NCBI GenBank assembly: GCA_902806595.1
Contig: CADCXC010000035.1
Location: 1 to 64,000 of the forward strand
Origin: Pyrenopolyporus hunteri
Lineage: Eukaryota > Ascomycota > Sordariomycetes > Xylariales > Hypoxylaceae
Direction: 5' to 3'
Length of the DNA: 64,000 bases
Part shown: piece after piece, positions 62,594 to 64,000 of the stretch
Numbering within the stretch: position 1 is the first letter of the stretch
Layout: each line of letters starts with the position of its first letter
Made by a program: the position numbers and the translations under genes
The notes under the pieces: generated by a model
Told to the model about the DNA's origin: nothing
Seen by the model: only the letters and a program-made list of their open reading frames with translations
The model's database searches: none

Positions 62594-64000
62594 ATGAAAA
62601 TCCGAGGGTATAGCGCAGCGAACCTGCGACGCCTATCCACCATCAATCAACCCTCTTCCACCTTCTTCCTCCGAGCCCGCTCTTCGCCATCCGCATCTCC
62701 AAGAGCTCCCGTTCTACGATATGGCGCGCGCTTATTACATTCGCCGCCACCCAGGCGTGCTAGCACAAGCCAAGGGGAAGCCTCCAACCCTCCTATGGCC
62801 TTCCCCTGCCTCGATGCGATAGAAACCCGATCGGCCACGTTAGAGGCAAAGTCGTTATCGACGGGACCCGAGCCCACGTATACCACCGGCGCCACCCAGA
62901 TCTTTCGCTGCCACGACCCCCTCTCGTTAGACTGGGGCGGCGTACTGCCCGAGTTCGACATTGCATACGAGACATGGGGTACCATGAATCCGGACAAGTC
63001 CAACGTCATCTTGCTCCATACCGGTCTCTCCGCTTCGTCGCACGCACACTCGACCGAGACCAACTCGCAACCAGGGTGGTGGGAGAAGTTCATCGGCCCG
63101 GGAGCCTGTATTAACACTGATAAATATTTCGTGATATGTACGAACGTCATCGGAGGCTGTTTCGGATCGACCGGCCCAAGCAGTATCGACCCAGCTGACG
63201 GACAGAGATATGCCACCCGGTTCCCGATACTTACCATGGAGGATATGGTGAGGGCGCAATTCCGCCTCTTGGACCATCTAGGCGTCGAGAAGCTCTATGC
63301 GAGCGTAGGGTCCAGCATGGGAGGGATGCAGTCTCTAGCAGCCGGCGTGCTATTTCCTTCGAGGGTAAGCCGCATAGTATCGATCAGCGGCTGCGCACGG
63401 AGCCATCCCTACAGCATCGCAATGCGCCACACGCAGCGGCAAGTGCTCATGATGGACCCTAACTGGAACCGCGGGTTCTACTATGGCAAAGTGCCACCGC
63501 ATGCGGGAATGAAGCTTGCGAGAGAGATAGCCACGGTGACGTACCGGTCCGGGCCCGAGTGGGAGCAGCGGTTTGGCCGTAGGAGGGCGGACCCCGCGAA
63601 ACCGCCCGCACTATGCCCGGACTTCCTTATCGAAACATATCTAGACCATGCGGGAGAGAAGTTCTGTCTGACATATGACCCAAACAGTCTCTTATACGTC
63701 AGCAAAGCCATGGATCTATTTGACTTGGGCCTCGAGAATCAGCAGGCGACCACCCGGCGCCGTGCCGAGCGGGAGAAGCTCATCCAGTCCGGGTCTTCCC
63801 CGAACACAAACGACAGGTATTGCAGTCTCACGTTGCCAGATTTGCCGTATTCGGAGCAACCGGGAACCGACACGGGCGACTCCAGCTCACATGCGCCCGG
63901 CGACTCCCGTCCCCCTGCAGATTTAATTGCGGGTTTGTCGCCGCTGAGGGACATCCCGACCCTCGTGATGGGCGTAGCAAGCGACATTTTGTTTCCCGCT
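62594..64000 (+). CDS. cysA: Mitochondrial serine/homoserine O-acetyltransferase, partial
   Basis: An open frame of 469 codons from ATG 62594 runs off the right edge with no intron. The first 60 or so residues are rich in Arg and Ser and lack acidic residues (GYSAANLRRLST ... RRAST), as in a mitochondrial presequence. The alpha/beta-hydrolase body follows: DIAYETWGTMN, ILLHTGLSASSHAHST, GGCFGSTGPSS, YATRFPILTMEDMVRAQFRL, the nucleophile elbow GSSMGGMQ and, near the window end, GVASDILFP with the likely catalytic Asp. The GGCFGSTGPSSIDP and ATRFPILTMEDMVRAQ text fits the cysA/cys2 group of fungi, which acetylate serine for cysteine synthesis, better than Met2 homoserine acetyltransferases. A disordered insert (about residues 385-440) precedes the Asp. 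The catalytic His lies outside the window. Confidence 0.85.
   Translation, partial: MKIRGYSAANLRRLSTINQPSSTFFLRARSSPSASPRAPVLRYGARLLHSPPPRRASTSQGEASNPPMAFPCLDAIETRSATLEAKSLSTGPEPTYTTGATQIFRCHDPLSLDWGGVLPEFDIAYETWGTMNPDKSNVILLHTGLSASSHAHSTETNSQPGWWEKFIGPGACINTDKYFVICTNVIGGCFGSTGPSSIDPADGQRYATRFPILTMEDMVRAQFRLLDHLGVEKLYASVGSSMGGMQSLAAGVLFPSRVSRIVSISGCARSHPYSIAMRHTQRQVLMMDPNWNRGFYYGKVPPHAGMKLAREIATVTYRSGPEWEQRFGRRRADPAKPPALCPDFLIETYLDHAGEKFCLTYDPNSLLYVSKAMDLFDLGLENQQATTRRRAEREKLIQSGSSPNTNDRYCSLTLPDLPYSEQPGTDTGDSSSHAPGDSRPPADLIAGLSPLRDIPTLVMGVASDILFPA

Overview
The window is nuclear DNA of a filamentous ascomycete (Pezizomycotina, most likely a Sordariomycete). The evidence is short introns of about 50-110 bases with GT..AG ends and CTAAC-type branch sites, typical fungal families (Rho3 GTPase, ascomycete laccase, the FHA protein of the STRIPAK complex, a FAT1-type acyl-CoA synthetase, a cysA/cys2-type O-acetyltransferase), and large AT-rich blocks that look like saturated repeat-induced point mutation (RIP). 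The species cannot be named from the sequence.

Layout. 1-19280: a very AT-rich, gene-free block whose surviving C is nearly always in CpG; it holds degraded repeats and several minisatellites. 19281-24714: a GC-balanced island with one intact gene, rho3. 24715-32923: a second RIP-type block with a 118-base direct repeat near both ends, best read as one dead LTR retroelement of about 8.2 kb. 32924-48300: gene-poor, decayed DNA with a possible small two-exon gene, remnants of a fungal-specific family, an intact 214-residue orphan, a broken short-chain dehydrogenase, a laccase that is whole except for its start codon, and a doubtful transporter relic. 48325-64000: ordinary gene-bearing DNA with the FHA/STRIPAK gene, a secreted nucleoside hydrolase, an FMN split-barrel protein, an F-box protein, a FAT1-like protein and a cysA/cys2-like gene that runs off the right edge.

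The genes do not form an obvious cluster. Rho3 (polarity, exocytosis) and the FHA protein (STRIPAK signalling, cell fusion) are core genes. The laccase and the dehydrogenase converge and both look inactivated, so they may be remains of an accessory locus at the edge of the mutated compartment. The most interesting signals are the mutation pattern (C survives almost only before G), the LTR pair whose 14 differences all point in the RIP direction, and the laccase whose only visible lesion is a possible RIP-type change at the start codon. No RNA gene, CRISPR array or clearly new biological system was found.
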